Assembly (NCBI RefSeq): GCF_000745475.1
Contig: NZ_JQJJ01000009.1
Coordinates: forward strand, 62,001 to 126,000
Reading direction: 5' to 3'
Source: Allobosea sp. UNC402CLCol
GTDB lineage: Bacteria > Pseudomonadota > Alphaproteobacteria > Rhizobiales > Beijerinckiaceae
DNA: 64,000 nt
How positions within the stretch are numbered: position 1 is the stretch's first letter; each line of letters begins with the position of its first letter. The position numbers and the translations under genes are program-made. A model generated the notes under the pieces. It was given only the letters and a program-made list of their open reading frames with translations. It was not told the origin of the DNA and ran no database searches. Shown here one piece after another: positions 26,696 to 34,886 of this stretch.

Positions 26696-26726
26696 CGCGC
26701 CGTATGTCCGTGAGGCGAAACCACGC

Positions 26727-27716
26727 TCACTCGAAGATGGCGCCGAAGCGCTTGCGGGCGGCGTCCGACTCGGCCAGCGCCTTGCCGGCGTCGAAGGGCA
26801 TCAGCTTGATGGCGTCGCGGGCCGGGTAGCCGGCCGGCAGCGCGACATCAGGACGCGCCGGGACATAACCCTGCTTCAGTGCGACTTGCTGCCCCTCTTT
26901 CGACAGGGCGAAGTCGATGAAGGCACGGGCGGCCGCCTCGTTCTTGGTGCCCTTGAGAATGGCGACCGGTTCGCTGACCGAGGAGACGCCCTCGCTCGGG
27001 AAGACGAACTCGACCGGCGCGCCCTTGGCCTTCTCGCGGATCGGCATGAAGTCGACGATCATGCCGTAGAGCTTCTCGCCCGTGGCGACCTGGCGCAGGA
27101 TGTCGCCATTGGCGCCGGCAGCCAGCGTGCCGTTCTCCTTCAGCGCCTCGTAGTATTTCCAGCCATCCTTGAGATTGCCGGTCAGCGTGATCGTGTGGAT
27201 CAGCGCAGCGCCCGAATTCAGCGGGCTCGGCATGGCGATCTGGTTCTTCGCCTCCGGCTTGGTCAGGTCGAGCCAGCTCGTCGGCTTCATCGTGGCCTTG
27301 GTGTTGTAGACGATGCCGGTGGTGATCAGCTTGGTCGCGAACCAGAACTTGGCGGGGTCGTGGATCCCCGCCGGATAGGCCGAGACGTCTGCCTTGTCGT
27401 AAGCCTCAAGCCGGCCCTCCTTCTTCAGCCCTTCCATGGTCACGGAATCGGCGATCAGCAGCACGTCGGCCTGCGGGCTGCCTGCCTCGAACTCGGCCCT
27501 GAGCTTCGCCAGGACGCGCGGCGTGCCGTCGCGGACGAAGGAGATGTCGACCTTCGGGTACTTCGCCTTGAAGGCATCGACGGTCTGCTGAGCGTCGGTG
27601 TTCGGCTGGCTCGTATAGAGCACCAGCTTGCCTTCCACGCCCTGCGCCTGCGCGCCCAGCGCCGAGACGATCAGGCCGGCGGCAATGGTGAACGCGCTCA
27701 ATGCCTTGCGCTGCAT
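26727..27716 (-). CDS. ABC transporter substrate-binding protein, Fe3+/2-aminoethylphosphonate type
   Basis: 329 residues from the ATG at 27716 (GGAGAG 5 bases upstream); longer in-frame extension to 27899 has no leader-like features. Sec signal peptide MQRKALSAFTIAAGLIVSAL ending AQAQG. The mature protein begins GKLVLYTSQPNTDAQQTVDAF, typical of the Fbp/IdiA binding-protein family. Other segments: ADVLLIADSVTMEGLKKEGR and FVFPSEGVSSVSEPVAILKG. Likely ligand is ferric iron, but phosphonate or putrescine-type ligands are possible because Tyr-pair iron ligands cannot be confirmed by eye. First gene of the importer operon, divergent from tal. Confidence 0.85.
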   Translation of the reverse strand: MQRKALSAFTIAAGLIVSALGAQAQGVEGKLVLYTSQPNTDAQQTVDAFKAKYPKVDISFVRDGTPRVLAKLRAEFEAGSPQADVLLIADSVTMEGLKKEGRLEAYDKADVSAYPAGIHDPAKFWFATKLITTGIVYNTKATMKPTSWLDLTKPEAKNQIAMPSPLNSGAALIHTITLTGNLKDGWKYYEALKENGTLAAGANGDILRQVATGEKLYGMIVDFMPIREKAKGAPVEFVFPSEGVSSVSEPVAILKGTKNEAAARAFIDFALSKEGQQVALKQGYVPARPDVALPAGYPARDAIKLMPFDAGKALAESDAARKRFGAIFE

Positions 27717-27923
27717 GTAACTCTCCATCTCTGGCCGCAACCGCGGGATGGCGCTGCCGGTAGACCCTGCGCGTGACAGTTCCGTGAAGACCGTGTCGTA
27801 AATGGCCGGTGGTTGCGTGTCACCCGCGCGCATGGTCGGATTGCCATGGCGGGCTCGCAATGGCAGGGCAGAGGCGCCACATTGCGGGTGACCGCCCAAG
27901 GATCAGGACACCGGGAACAGATC

Positions 27924-28889
27924 ATGGCTTCCAAGCTCGACCAGCTCCGCGAGATGACCACCGTCGTCGCCGACACCGGCGATATCGAAGCGGTGCGCCG
28001 GCTCAAGCCCGTCGACTGCACCACCAATCCGACGCTGCTGTTCAAGGCGGCGGAGACGCCGGCCTATGCCCATCTCGTCGAAGAGGCGATCGCCTGGGGC
28101 AAGAAGCAGGGCGGTGGAGAGAAGGCGGTCCAGGCCGTCTGCGACCGTCTCGCCGTCAGCTTCGGCACGGAACTCACGAAGATCGTGCCCGGCCGCGTCT
28201 CGACCGAGGTCGATGCCGATCTCTCCTTCGACGGCAAGGCCACGATCGACAAGGCACGCGCCATCATCGCCGCCTACAAGGAGCGCGGCGTCGCGCGCGA
28301 GCGCATCCTGATCAAGATCGCCTCGACCTGGGAGGGCCTGCAGGCCGCCAAGGTGCTGCAGGGCGAGGGCATCGATTGCAACCTGACGCTGCTCTTCGCC
28401 TTGCCGCAGGCGGTCGCGGCCGCCTATGCGAACGCCTTCCTGATCTCGCCCTTCGTCGGGCGCATCCTCGACTGGCACGTCAAGGCCGGCGGCGGCCCCT
28501 ACACGGCCGAGACCGACCCCGGCGTCGTCTCGGTGAAGAGCATCTATGCCTATTACAAGACCTTCGGCATCAAGACGGTGGTGATGGGCGCCTCCTTCCG
28601 CAACACCGGCGAGATCGAGGCGCTGGCCGGCTGCGACCGGCTGACCATCGGGCCTAGCCTGCTCGACGAGCTCGCCGCCGCGACCGGCGATCTGCCGCGC
28701 CGGTTGTCGCCTGCCGCCTCGCCGCAGACTTCCTCGGAGATGGCGAAGCGCATCGTCCTCGACGAGAAGGCCTTCCGTTTCGCCATGAACGAAGATGCGA
28801 TGGCGACGGAGAAGCTGGCGGAGGGCATCCGCGGCTTCGTCAAGGACCTGCGCAGCCTGCGCAAGCTCGTTGCCGAAAAGCTCGGCTGA
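27924..28889 (+). CDS. tal: Transaldolase
   Basis: 321 residues from the ATG at 27924. Class I TalB-type enzyme of the pentose phosphate pathway. It transfers dihydroxyacetone between sedoheptulose-7-phosphate and glyceraldehyde-3-phosphate in the cytosol. The Schiff-base Lys131 is in [11 protein letters not shown]; other family signatures are [10 protein letters not shown] (30-39) and [14 protein letters not shown]. The 5' in-frame extension to 27813 lacks similarity. Divergent from the ABC binding-protein gene with about 207 bp between starts. Confidence 0.95.
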   Translation: MASKLDQLREMTTVVADTGDIEAVRRLKPVDCTTNPTLLFKAAETPAYAHLVEEAIAWGKKQGGGEKAVQAVCDRLAVSFGTELTKIVPGRVSTEVDADLSFDGKATIDKARAIIAAYKERGVARERILIKIASTWEGLQAAKVLQGEGIDCNLTLLFALPQAVAAAYANAFLISPFVGRILDWHVKAGGGPYTAETDPGVVSVKSIYAYYKTFGIKTVVMGASFRNTGEIEALAGCDRLTIGPSLLDELAAATGDLPRRLSPAASPQTSSEMAKRIVLDEKAFRFAMNEDAMATEKLAEGIRGFVKDLRSLRKLVAEKLG

Positions 28890-29090
28890 GACATGTGCAG
28901 CCCGGTGACTCCGCGCGCTCGATGAGCGCTGCGGCGCCTGGCCGGGGCGGTTCTCGCCCTCTCCGGCGGGCGCGATCTTTGGAGGATGGAGCCGGCTGCG
29001 ATTGACGCGCCGGCCCGTCGGGTTTCTCATGGCTTTCGTCTGACAGGCGGTTCCGGTCTTCGGCGCCTGCCGCAAACGGAGCCGGTCGCC

Positions 29091-29714
29091 ATGAGCAATC
29101 CCTCTGAAATCAGCACGCCGTCCGAAACCTCCCCGCATCGCCCGCCATCGCTCGGCACGCATCTCATTCCGCTGAGGCGCAACTGGCGCTGGCTGATGGC
29201 GGCCGGCATCGCCCTGATCGTCCTCGGCGTGCTCGGGCTCGGCGCGGTCGCGCTGCTCAGCGTCGCCAGCGCGATCTGGTTCGGGGCGATGGTCTTCGTC
29301 GGCGGCATCATCGTGCTGGTCGATGCCTTCCGCCATCAGGGCTGGAAGAGCCGCCTGCTGCATATCCTGATCGGCGTGCTCTACGTCGCCGTCGGCGTGA
29401 TGACCTTCGTCAATCCGCTGCTCGCGACGGCGTCGCTGACCCTGCTGGCCGGCGCGGCCCTGGTCGCCACGGGCGTGCTGCGCCTCATCGTCGCTTTCCA
29501 GAACCGGGAATTGCCCTATTGGACCTGGGTTGCGCTCTCGGGGCTGCTGTCCTTGATCCTCGGCGGCATGATCCTGATGCAATGGCCGGCCTCGAGCCTC
29601 TGGGTGCTCGGCACCTTCCTCGCCATCGAGCTGATCTTCCAGGGCTGGGCTGCGATCGCGCTTGCCCGCGCCATCCGCTCCACCTTCGACGGGGTCATCA
29701 CCAAACGCGGTTGA
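29091..29714 (+). CDS. HdeD family membrane protein
   Basis: 207 residues from the ATG at 29091. A polar N-terminus of about 32 residues is followed by six regularly spaced hydrophobic helices in three pairs, the DUF308/HdeD layout (GIALIVLGVLGLGAVALLS, then VDAFRHQGWKSRLLHILIG, then LILGGMILMQWPASSLWVLG). HdeD in enterobacteria aids acid resistance at high cell density; in this order the family is often tied to general stress. The 201 bp between tal and this gene shows no clear gene. Confidence 0.85.
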   Translation: MSNPSEISTPSETSPHRPPSLGTHLIPLRRNWRWLMAAGIALIVLGVLGLGAVALLSVASAIWFGAMVFVGGIIVLVDAFRHQGWKSRLLHILIGVLYVAVGVMTFVNPLLATASLTLLAGAALVATGVLRLIVAFQNRELPYWTWVALSGLLSLILGGMILMQWPASSLWVLGTFLAIELIFQGWAAIALARAIRSTFDGVITKRG

Positions 29715-29778
29715 GAGGCCGGTTCGCGAATTGCGGCGCCGCTTCACCTTTGCGTGTTGCGGCGCGCTTCGCCACGTT

Positions 29779-29792
29779 TTTTCCATGGAAAA
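29779..29792. promoter_or_regulatory. 14-bp palindrome upstream of yceI (candidate operator)
   Basis: TTTTCCATGGAAAA is a perfect palindrome 42 bp before the yceI ATG, in an otherwise GC-rich spacer. It could be a regulator site or part of a promoter; nothing identifies the protein. Confidence 0.35.
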
Positions 29793-29833
29793 GACGATAC
29801 TTCGCGATTCTCGCAAGCCGCCTCCGGTGCGTC

Positions 29834-30397
29834 ATGATCAAGCCAGCTGTTTTCGCCTTGGGCGCCCTCCTGTTCGGCCTGCCGGCCCAGGCCCAGTCGA
29901 GCTGGAATTTCGACCGCGCGGCGACGCAGATCAGCTTCATCGGCCACCGCTTCGGCACGGTCGTCACCAATGGCCGCTTCGAGCGCTATGACGGCACCTT
30001 CTCGATCGATTTCGACCATCCCGAGAAAAGCCGCATCCGGGTCACGCTGGAAACGGGCTCGATCAAGGCGGGCTCGCCGCTGGTCGACGGCTTCATTGCC
30101 GGGGCGAGCATGCTGGACAGCGCGGCTTACCCCACCGCGACCTTCGTCTCGGACAGCGTGACGCGGACGGGCGAGCACGACCTCGAAATTCGGGGCCGGC
30201 TCACCATCAAGGGCATGACCCATCCCTTCACCGTCCGCGCCATGATAAACGGCGATATCGGCAAGGCCCGGCGCGGCGAAGCCTTGCCCTTCCGGGCCAG
30301 CGGCAGCTTCCTGCGGCCGACCTACGATATCGGCCGGGACGTCAACATCGTCGACGACCAGATCGACATCGAGATCCAGGGCCGGCTGGCGCGATGA
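29834..30397 (+). CDS. YceI family periplasmic lipid-binding-like protein
   Basis: 187 residues. Sec signal peptide MIKPAVFALGALLFGLPAQA with cleavage before QSSW. The YceI lipocalin-like beta barrel follows: WNFDRAATQISFIGHRFGT, MLDSAAYPTATFVSDSVT and GRLTIKGMTHPFTV. YceI proteins bind polyisoprenoid lipids and are often encoded beside cytochrome b561, as here. The stop codon overlaps the ATG of the b561 gene (ATGA at 30394), implying coupled expression. Confidence 0.93.
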   Translation: MIKPAVFALGALLFGLPAQAQSSWNFDRAATQISFIGHRFGTVVTNGRFERYDGTFSIDFDHPEKSRIRVTLETGSIKAGSPLVDGFIAGASMLDSAAYPTATFVSDSVTRTGEHDLEIRGRLTIKGMTHPFTVRAMINGDIGKARRGEALPFRASGSFLRPTYDIGRDVNIVDDQIDIEIQGRLAR

Positions 30398-31020
30398 ATG
30401 CGAAGCCCGAAGCATTTTCGAGCGAGGTGGATACCGGTTCGCGTGGAGACAACGCGGCGAAGGGAGCGCCGGGCGAGCCGGTGCGCTGGCATCCGGCCAG
30501 CGTCGCCTTGCACTGGCTGACCTTCCTGCTGATCCTGTTTCAGTTCTGGGTTTCCGGCCCCATGCTGGACGAGAAGCGCGACCTTCTCTCGCGCTTCGAG
30601 CTCTACCAGCTCCATAAATCGGTCGGGCTGACGGTCGCGGCCTTCGTCCTGCTGCGGCTCGTCCTGCGCGTCGCCCTGCGCCAGCCCGGCCCGGAGAACG
30701 ACAATCCCTGGCTGCGCGGCGCCGCATCGCTCGTCCATGCCGCGCTCTATCTCTGCATCATCGCCTTGCCGGTCACCGGCCTGCTGATGGCGGCGGCGGC
30801 GCCGATCCAGATACCCACGCTCTATTTCGGGCTGTTTCCGGTGCCGCATCCGATCGGACCCGACCCGGCCGTCTACCGGCGGATGCTGTGGCTGCACGAC
30901 CAGTTCGGCAATATCCTCATCGGGCTCGGCGTCGTGCATGTGGCGGCGGTTGCCGTCCATATGGTGCTCTGGCGCGACGGCCTGCTCGGCCGGATGTGGT
31001 TCGGCCGGCGCTGGTCGTAA
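30394..31020 (+). CDS. Cytochrome b561 family protein with repeat-derived N-terminus
   Basis: 208 residues if translated from the ATG that overlaps the yceI stop. The b561 domain starts at residue 31 (RWHPASVALHWLTFLLILFQFW) and has four membrane helices with heme-ligand His residues (LHW, QLHKSVG, VHAALYLC and VHVAAVAVHMVLW). It is a di-heme b-type cytochrome that moves electrons from quinol. Residues 6-20 are encoded by a copy of the dispersed palindromic repeat. A GTG at 30481 just before the conserved domain could be the original start. Confidence 0.9.
   Translation: MNAKPEAFSSEVDTGSRGDNAAKGAPGEPVRWHPASVALHWLTFLLILFQFWVSGPMLDEKRDLLSRFELYQLHKSVGLTVAAFVLLRLVLRVALRQPGPENDNPWLRGAASLVHAALYLCIIALPVTGLLMAAAAPIQIPTLYFGLFPVPHPIGPDPAVYRRMLWLHDQFGNILIGLGVVHVAAVAVHMVLWRDGLLGRMWFGRRWS
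30411..30456. repeat. Dispersed palindromic repeat, copy 2 (inside the b561 coding sequence)
   Basis: Same element as at 14852 and 48402: left arm GCATTTTC, core GTGGATACCGGTTCGCGTG. The right arm has decayed (GGAGACAACGCG in place of GAAGAAAATGCG). It reads in frame as EAFSSEVDTGSRGDN with no stop codon. Confidence 0.85.
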
Positions 31021-31038
31021 CGGCGCCTGGGACCCATT

Positions 31039-31067
31039 GCCGATCAGGTTGCCTCTCCCTGATCGGC
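31039..31067. terminator. Hairpin between convergent genes
   Basis: A perfect 10-bp inverted repeat (GCCGATCAGG / CCTGATCGGC) with a 9-base loop between the b561 stop (31020) and the stop of the opposite gene (31099). No T-run on either strand, so it may be a weak bidirectional terminator. Confidence 0.5.
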
Positions 31068-31098
31068 ATGCCCGACAGCTTCCAGATCTGTATGATGT

Positions 31099-31626
31099 CT
31101 AGGGTTCGACGATCTTGAGTTCCTCGACGGTTTCCGCCGTCATGGTTCTTACTTTGGTCGCTCCGGGGCTGAACATGGTGCGCGCGCCGGCGGCGGCGGC
31201 TTGCAGCTTCCGTTTCCAGCTCTTCGCATCGCCGCTGCCGAGGCCGGCGAAATCGGACCGGCGCATCGCGTCCGCGTTCCTGCCTTGGTAGACAAGCACG
31301 CCGCGATCGGTCACCACGATATCGCCGCGCCGCATCGTGGGATCCTTGAGATACCAGTACGGGTCGCTCGAGGGATCGAGCTGCACCACCGGTGGTTTCG
31401 GTGTCGACCGAGCCTCGACCGGTGCTGCCTTGGCGCGAACGCTCTTCTGCCGCCGCGGCTTCACTGTGACGCTGAGCGGGTTGTACGGCTCCACGGCCTG
31501 GGGCCGTGGAGGGGCTCCCAAAAAGGCTCGCGCGAGATCGTCGAAAAACCCGGCGGCATGGGCCGGCAAGGCGGTGATACTCAGAATCGTAGCCAGGCCG
31601 GCAAGCGAGATCGCGCGAAACGCCAT
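31099..31626 (-). CDS. Secreted protein of unknown function
   Basis: 175 residues from the ATG at 31626. Signal peptide MAFRAISLAGLATILSITAL with cleavage after HAA. A basic, proline-rich linker (about residues 40-85, with VKPRRQKSVRAKAAPVEAR) is followed by a short conserved-looking block PYWYLKDPTMRRGDIVVTDR and GVLVYQG. The frame extends upstream to 31782 without leader character. I do not recognise the family; the pattern suggests a small periplasmic or surface protein. It is isolated, converging on b561 and facing away from the TPP enzyme gene. Confidence 0.7.
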   Translation of the reverse strand: MAFRAISLAGLATILSITALPAHAAGFFDDLARAFLGAPPRPQAVEPYNPLSVTVKPRRQKSVRAKAAPVEARSTPKPPVVQLDPSSDPYWYLKDPTMRRGDIVVTDRGVLVYQGRNADAMRRSDFAGLGSGDAKSWKRKLQAAAAGARTMFSPGATKVRTMTAETVEELKIVEP

Positions 31627-31884
31627 GAGCGGTAGCCTTTCCCCCGAGAGGAAGTTAGCCCATCTACGCGAAAATTCAATGACATGGCTGATGCGCGGCA
31701 CACGCGCGCTTAAGCGGAGGTTACCTGATCCGGTCGCTTTGAATCTCTCCCGGCCGCGGTTGCGTGCTCCGCGCCGGTTCAACTTGCCCGGGTATCGCCG
31801 CCAGGAGCGGCCCGCATCGCGTGGCGGGCCGCGGCCTGCGGATCCGGAGGAACAGCGGCATCGTCACGATGCCGCCGTTTCATC

Positions 31885-33561
31885 TCAGGCCTTGCCCTGC
31901 GCCGCGAACGCCTCCGCCCGGATGGTCGAGAGCGACTTCGCCGGGGTGATCGCCTCGGGGTCGAGCAGGCAGTGGATGATCGCCGGCTTGCCCGAGGCGA
32001 CGGCGCGCTCGAAGGCGGCGGCGAAGTCCTCGGTTTTCTCGACGCGCTCGCCATGGCCGCCGAAGGCCTTGGCATAGGCGGCGAAATCGGGGTTCTTCAG
32101 CGTGGTCGCGGAGACGCGGCCGGGATATTCCCGTTCCTGATGCATGCGGATTGTGCCGTACATGCCGTTATCGACCACCACGACGATGACGGGCAGGTCG
32201 TATTGCACGGCGGTGGCGAAATCCTGCCCGTTCATCAGGAAGCAGCCATCGCCGGCGAAGGCGACGACGGTCCGCTCCGGGAAGATCCGCTTGGCGCCGA
32301 TCGCCGCCGGGACGCCATAGCCCATCGAGCCCGAAGTCGGGGCGAGCTGCGTCGCGAACTTGTTGAAGCGATGGAAGCGGTGCACCCAGGTCGCATAGTT
32401 GCCGGCGCCGTTGCACAGGATCGCGTCGTCGGGCAGGCGGCTCCGCAGCCAGCGCACCATCTCGCCGGGATGGAAAGCTCCCGCGACGGGCGCCGGCTGC
32501 TCGCTCCAGGCGAGATAGGCCTCATGCGCTTCGGCAGCCGCGCCGGCCCAGGGGATCGTCTGCGGCGGATGCACGGTCTCGAGCGCCGCGCAGAAGGCGG
32601 TGGGCGTGGCGTTGATCGCCTGCGTCGGCCGGTAGACGCGGCCGAGCTCCTCCGGGTCCGGATGGACATGGACGAGCGGGCGTCCGGGATTGGGAATGCC
32701 GAACAGCGTATAGGACTGGCTCGGCATCTCCGAGAGCCGGCCGCCGACGAGCAGGACGAGGTCGCTCTCCTTGATGCGGGCGAGCAGCTTCGGGTTCGGG
32801 CCGATGCCGAGATCGCCGGCGAAGTTCGGATGATCGGCCGGGAACAGCATCTGCCGGCGGAAGGAAACCGCGACGGGCAGGTCGAAGCGCTCGGCGAAGC
32901 GCTGGAAGCGCTCGATCGCCTGCGGATTCCAGCGCGAGCCGCCGAGAATCGCGATCGGCTTCTTCGCCGCCCAGAGCCGCTTCTGCAATTCGATGGTCTG
33001 GGTCAGGGAGGGGTGCGTTTCCGTCACCTGATAGGGCTCGGCGTCGGCGACATCGGCGATGTCGGTCAGCATGTTCTCGGGCAGGGCGATCACCACCGGG
33101 CCGGGGCGGCCCGAGGTCGCGACATGGAAGGCGCGGCTGATGATCTCGGGGATGCGCGCGGCATCGTCGATCTCGGTCGCCCATTTCGTCATGGTGCCGA
33201 AGACGGCGCGGTAGTCGAGCTCCTGGAAGGCCTCGCGCTCACGCATGCTCTGGTCGATCTGGCCGACGAAGAGGATGAGCGGCGTCGAATCCTGATCGGC
33301 GATATGGACGCCGGGCGAGGCGTTGGTGGCGCCGGGACCGCGCGTGACGAAGCAGATGCCGGGCTTGCCGGTCAGCTTGCCGGCGGCCTCGGCCATCATG
33401 CAGGCGCCGCCCTCGGCCCGGCAGATGGTGACCTTCATCGAGGCGTCGTGCAGCGCGTCGAGCACGGCGAGATAGCTCTCGCCCGGCACGCAGAAGGCGT
33501 CTGTGGCGCCGTGGAGGATGAGCTGGTCGACGAGGATCTGCCCGCCAGTACGATTAGCCAT
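31885..33561 (-). CDS. ThDP-dependent enzyme, acetolactate-synthase-like
   Basis: 558 residues with three domains: N-terminal pyrimidine-binding (residues 1-175, catalytic Glu in CRAEGGACMMAEA), central (195-325) and C-terminal ThDP/Mg2+ domain with the motif GDGCFLMNGQDFATAVQY and Asn of VVDNGMYG near 460. It resembles benzoylformate/oxo-acid decarboxylases and acetolactate synthases, but the exact reaction is not recognisable. Its ATG lies inside the end of the CoA-transferase gene (8-bp overlap), so it belongs to the amaB-gcdH-CoA-transferase operon. A 2-oxoadipate decarboxylase role is a hypothesis from context. Confidence 0.88.
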   Translation of the reverse strand: MANRTGGQILVDQLILHGATDAFCVPGESYLAVLDALHDASMKVTICRAEGGACMMAEAAGKLTGKPGICFVTRGPGATNASPGVHIADQDSTPLILFVGQIDQSMREREAFQELDYRAVFGTMTKWATEIDDAARIPEIISRAFHVATSGRPGPVVIALPENMLTDIADVADAEPYQVTETHPSLTQTIELQKRLWAAKKPIAILGGSRWNPQAIERFQRFAERFDLPVAVSFRRQMLFPADHPNFAGDLGIGPNPKLLARIKESDLVLLVGGRLSEMPSQSYTLFGIPNPGRPLVHVHPDPEELGRVYRPTQAINATPTAFCAALETVHPPQTIPWAGAAAEAHEAYLAWSEQPAPVAGAFHPGEMVRWLRSRLPDDAILCNGAGNYATWVHRFHRFNKFATQLAPTSGSMGYGVPAAIGAKRIFPERTVVAFAGDGCFLMNGQDFATAVQYDLPVIVVVVDNGMYGTIRMHQEREYPGRVSATTLKNPDFAAYAKAFGGHGERVEKTEDFAAAFERAVASGKPAIIHCLLDPEAITPAKSLSTIRAEAFAAQGKA

Positions 33562-34747
33562 GCTGCGGCCCTCCCCAGGCCGGATCGTTCAGAATCTCGT
33601 CGGCATGCTCGCCGAGCCGTGGGCTCGTGCGCTCAGCCACTTGCCGCACGCCATCCATGACGATGGGCGAGGCGACGGTTGGAATATGGCCTGCCTTCGC
33701 GGCTGCGCTCGGCAGATCGACCTTGACGCCGCGCGCGATCACTTGTGGATCGGCGAAGACTTCGCCGATGTCGTTGATCGGTCCGGCCGGGACGCCGACC
33801 TTCTCCAGCGCCGCCAGCAGGTCGAGCTTGGCATAACGCTGGCAAAGCCGGTGCAAACGCTCGGTCAGAGCGACGCGGTTCTTCACCCGCGAGCGGTTGT
33901 CGATGTAGTCGGGCTCCTCGGCCAGCGTCGGTTCGCCCAGAACCTCGCAGAGCTTGCGCCATTGCCCGTCATTGCCGGTGGCGATGATGATGTGGCCGTC
34001 CGCGACCGGAAACACGTCATAGGGGACGATGTTGGGATGGGCGTTGCCGAGCCGCGCCGGGGGCTGGCCGCCGACCAGATAGTTCATCGCCTGGTTGCCG
34101 AGCACGGCGATCTGCGTGTCGAGCAGCGCCATGTCGAGCGTCGCGCCCTCGCCGGTGAGGTCGCGACGGCGCAGCGCCGCGAGGATGCCGTTGGAGGCAT
34201 AGAGGCCGGTGAAGATGTCGGCGACGGCATAGCCCGCCTTCATCGGCGCGCCCGCGGGCTCGCCGGTGACCGACATCGGCCCGCCCATGCCCTGGACGAG
34301 GAAGTCGTAGCCGGCGCGCGGCGCATAAGGGCCGTCCTGCCCGAAGCCGGTGACGGAGCAATAGACGAGGCGCGGGAATTCCTTGCGGAGCGAAGCGGCG
34401 TCGAGCCCGTATTTTTCGAGGCCGCCGACCTTGAAATTCTCGACCACCACATCGGCATGGGCGGCGAGCCGCTTGACCAGCGCCTGCCCTTCCGCCGTGC
34501 GGAAATCGGCCGTGATCGAGCGCTTGCCGCGATTGGCCGAGTGGAAATAGGCGGCCGAGAGGTTCTCGCCCTCGGCACCCTCGACGAAGGGCGGGCCCCA
34601 TTTGCGGGTGTCGTCGCCCTCGGGTGCCTCGACCTTGACGACATCGGCGCCGAGATCGGCCAACAACTGGCCGATCCAGGGACCTGCGAGGATGCGCGCC
34701 AGTTCGAGGACGCGCAGGCCGGCGAGGGGAGGGGATTGAGACATCAT
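33554..34747 (-). CDS. CaiB/BaiF (class III) CoA-transferase, probable glutarate CoA-transferase
   Basis: 397 residues. Class III features: N-terminal LAGLRVLELARILAGPWIGQ, DVVKVEAPEGDDTR, NRGKRSITADFRT and the nucleophile Asp in LDMALLDTQIAVLGNQ near residue 186. Neighbourhood (glutaryl-CoA dehydrogenase 139 bp upstream) points to activation of glutarate with succinyl-CoA, as in the mammalian enzyme SUGCT. Another dicarboxylate is possible. Two ATG codons start the frame (34747 and 34744). Overlaps the downstream ThDP enzyme. Confidence 0.88.
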   Translation of the reverse strand: MMSQSPPLAGLRVLELARILAGPWIGQLLADLGADVVKVEAPEGDDTRKWGPPFVEGAEGENLSAAYFHSANRGKRSITADFRTAEGQALVKRLAAHADVVVENFKVGGLEKYGLDAASLRKEFPRLVYCSVTGFGQDGPYAPRAGYDFLVQGMGGPMSVTGEPAGAPMKAGYAVADIFTGLYASNGILAALRRRDLTGEGATLDMALLDTQIAVLGNQAMNYLVGGQPPARLGNAHPNIVPYDVFPVADGHIIIATGNDGQWRKLCEVLGEPTLAEEPDYIDNRSRVKNRVALTERLHRLCQRYAKLDLLAALEKVGVPAGPINDIGEVFADPQVIARGVKVDLPSAAAKAGHIPTVASPIVMDGVRQVAERTSPRLGEHADEILNDPAWGGPQHG

Positions 34748-34760
34748 CGTATGTCCGCGC

Positions 34761-34867
34761 CGTCATCCCGGCCGGAGCGAAGCGCAGACCCGGGATCCAT
34801 GCCTGACCGCCGATCGGCGATGTTCCGGAATGGATCCCGGGTCGACCTGCGGTCGCCCGGGATGACG
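34761..34867. repeat. Long palindromic repeat with CGTCATCCCGG / CCGGGATGACG ends
   Basis: Outer 11-bp inverted repeats at 34761-34771 and 34857-34867 and an inner pair around GACCCGGGATCCAT / ATGGATCCCGGGTC. It fills most of the spacer between the glutaryl-CoA dehydrogenase and CoA-transferase genes. The CCCGGGATGACG motif is widespread in genomes of this order (from memory). Confidence 0.85.
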
Positions 34868-34886
34868 CGGAGGGGGGCGGAAGGGC

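Noticed and set aside
27903..29816. Minus-strand 637-codon open frame
   Set aside because: It runs opposite tal and the HdeD-like gene, both with clear family motifs; composition is that of a shadow frame and no family is recognisable.
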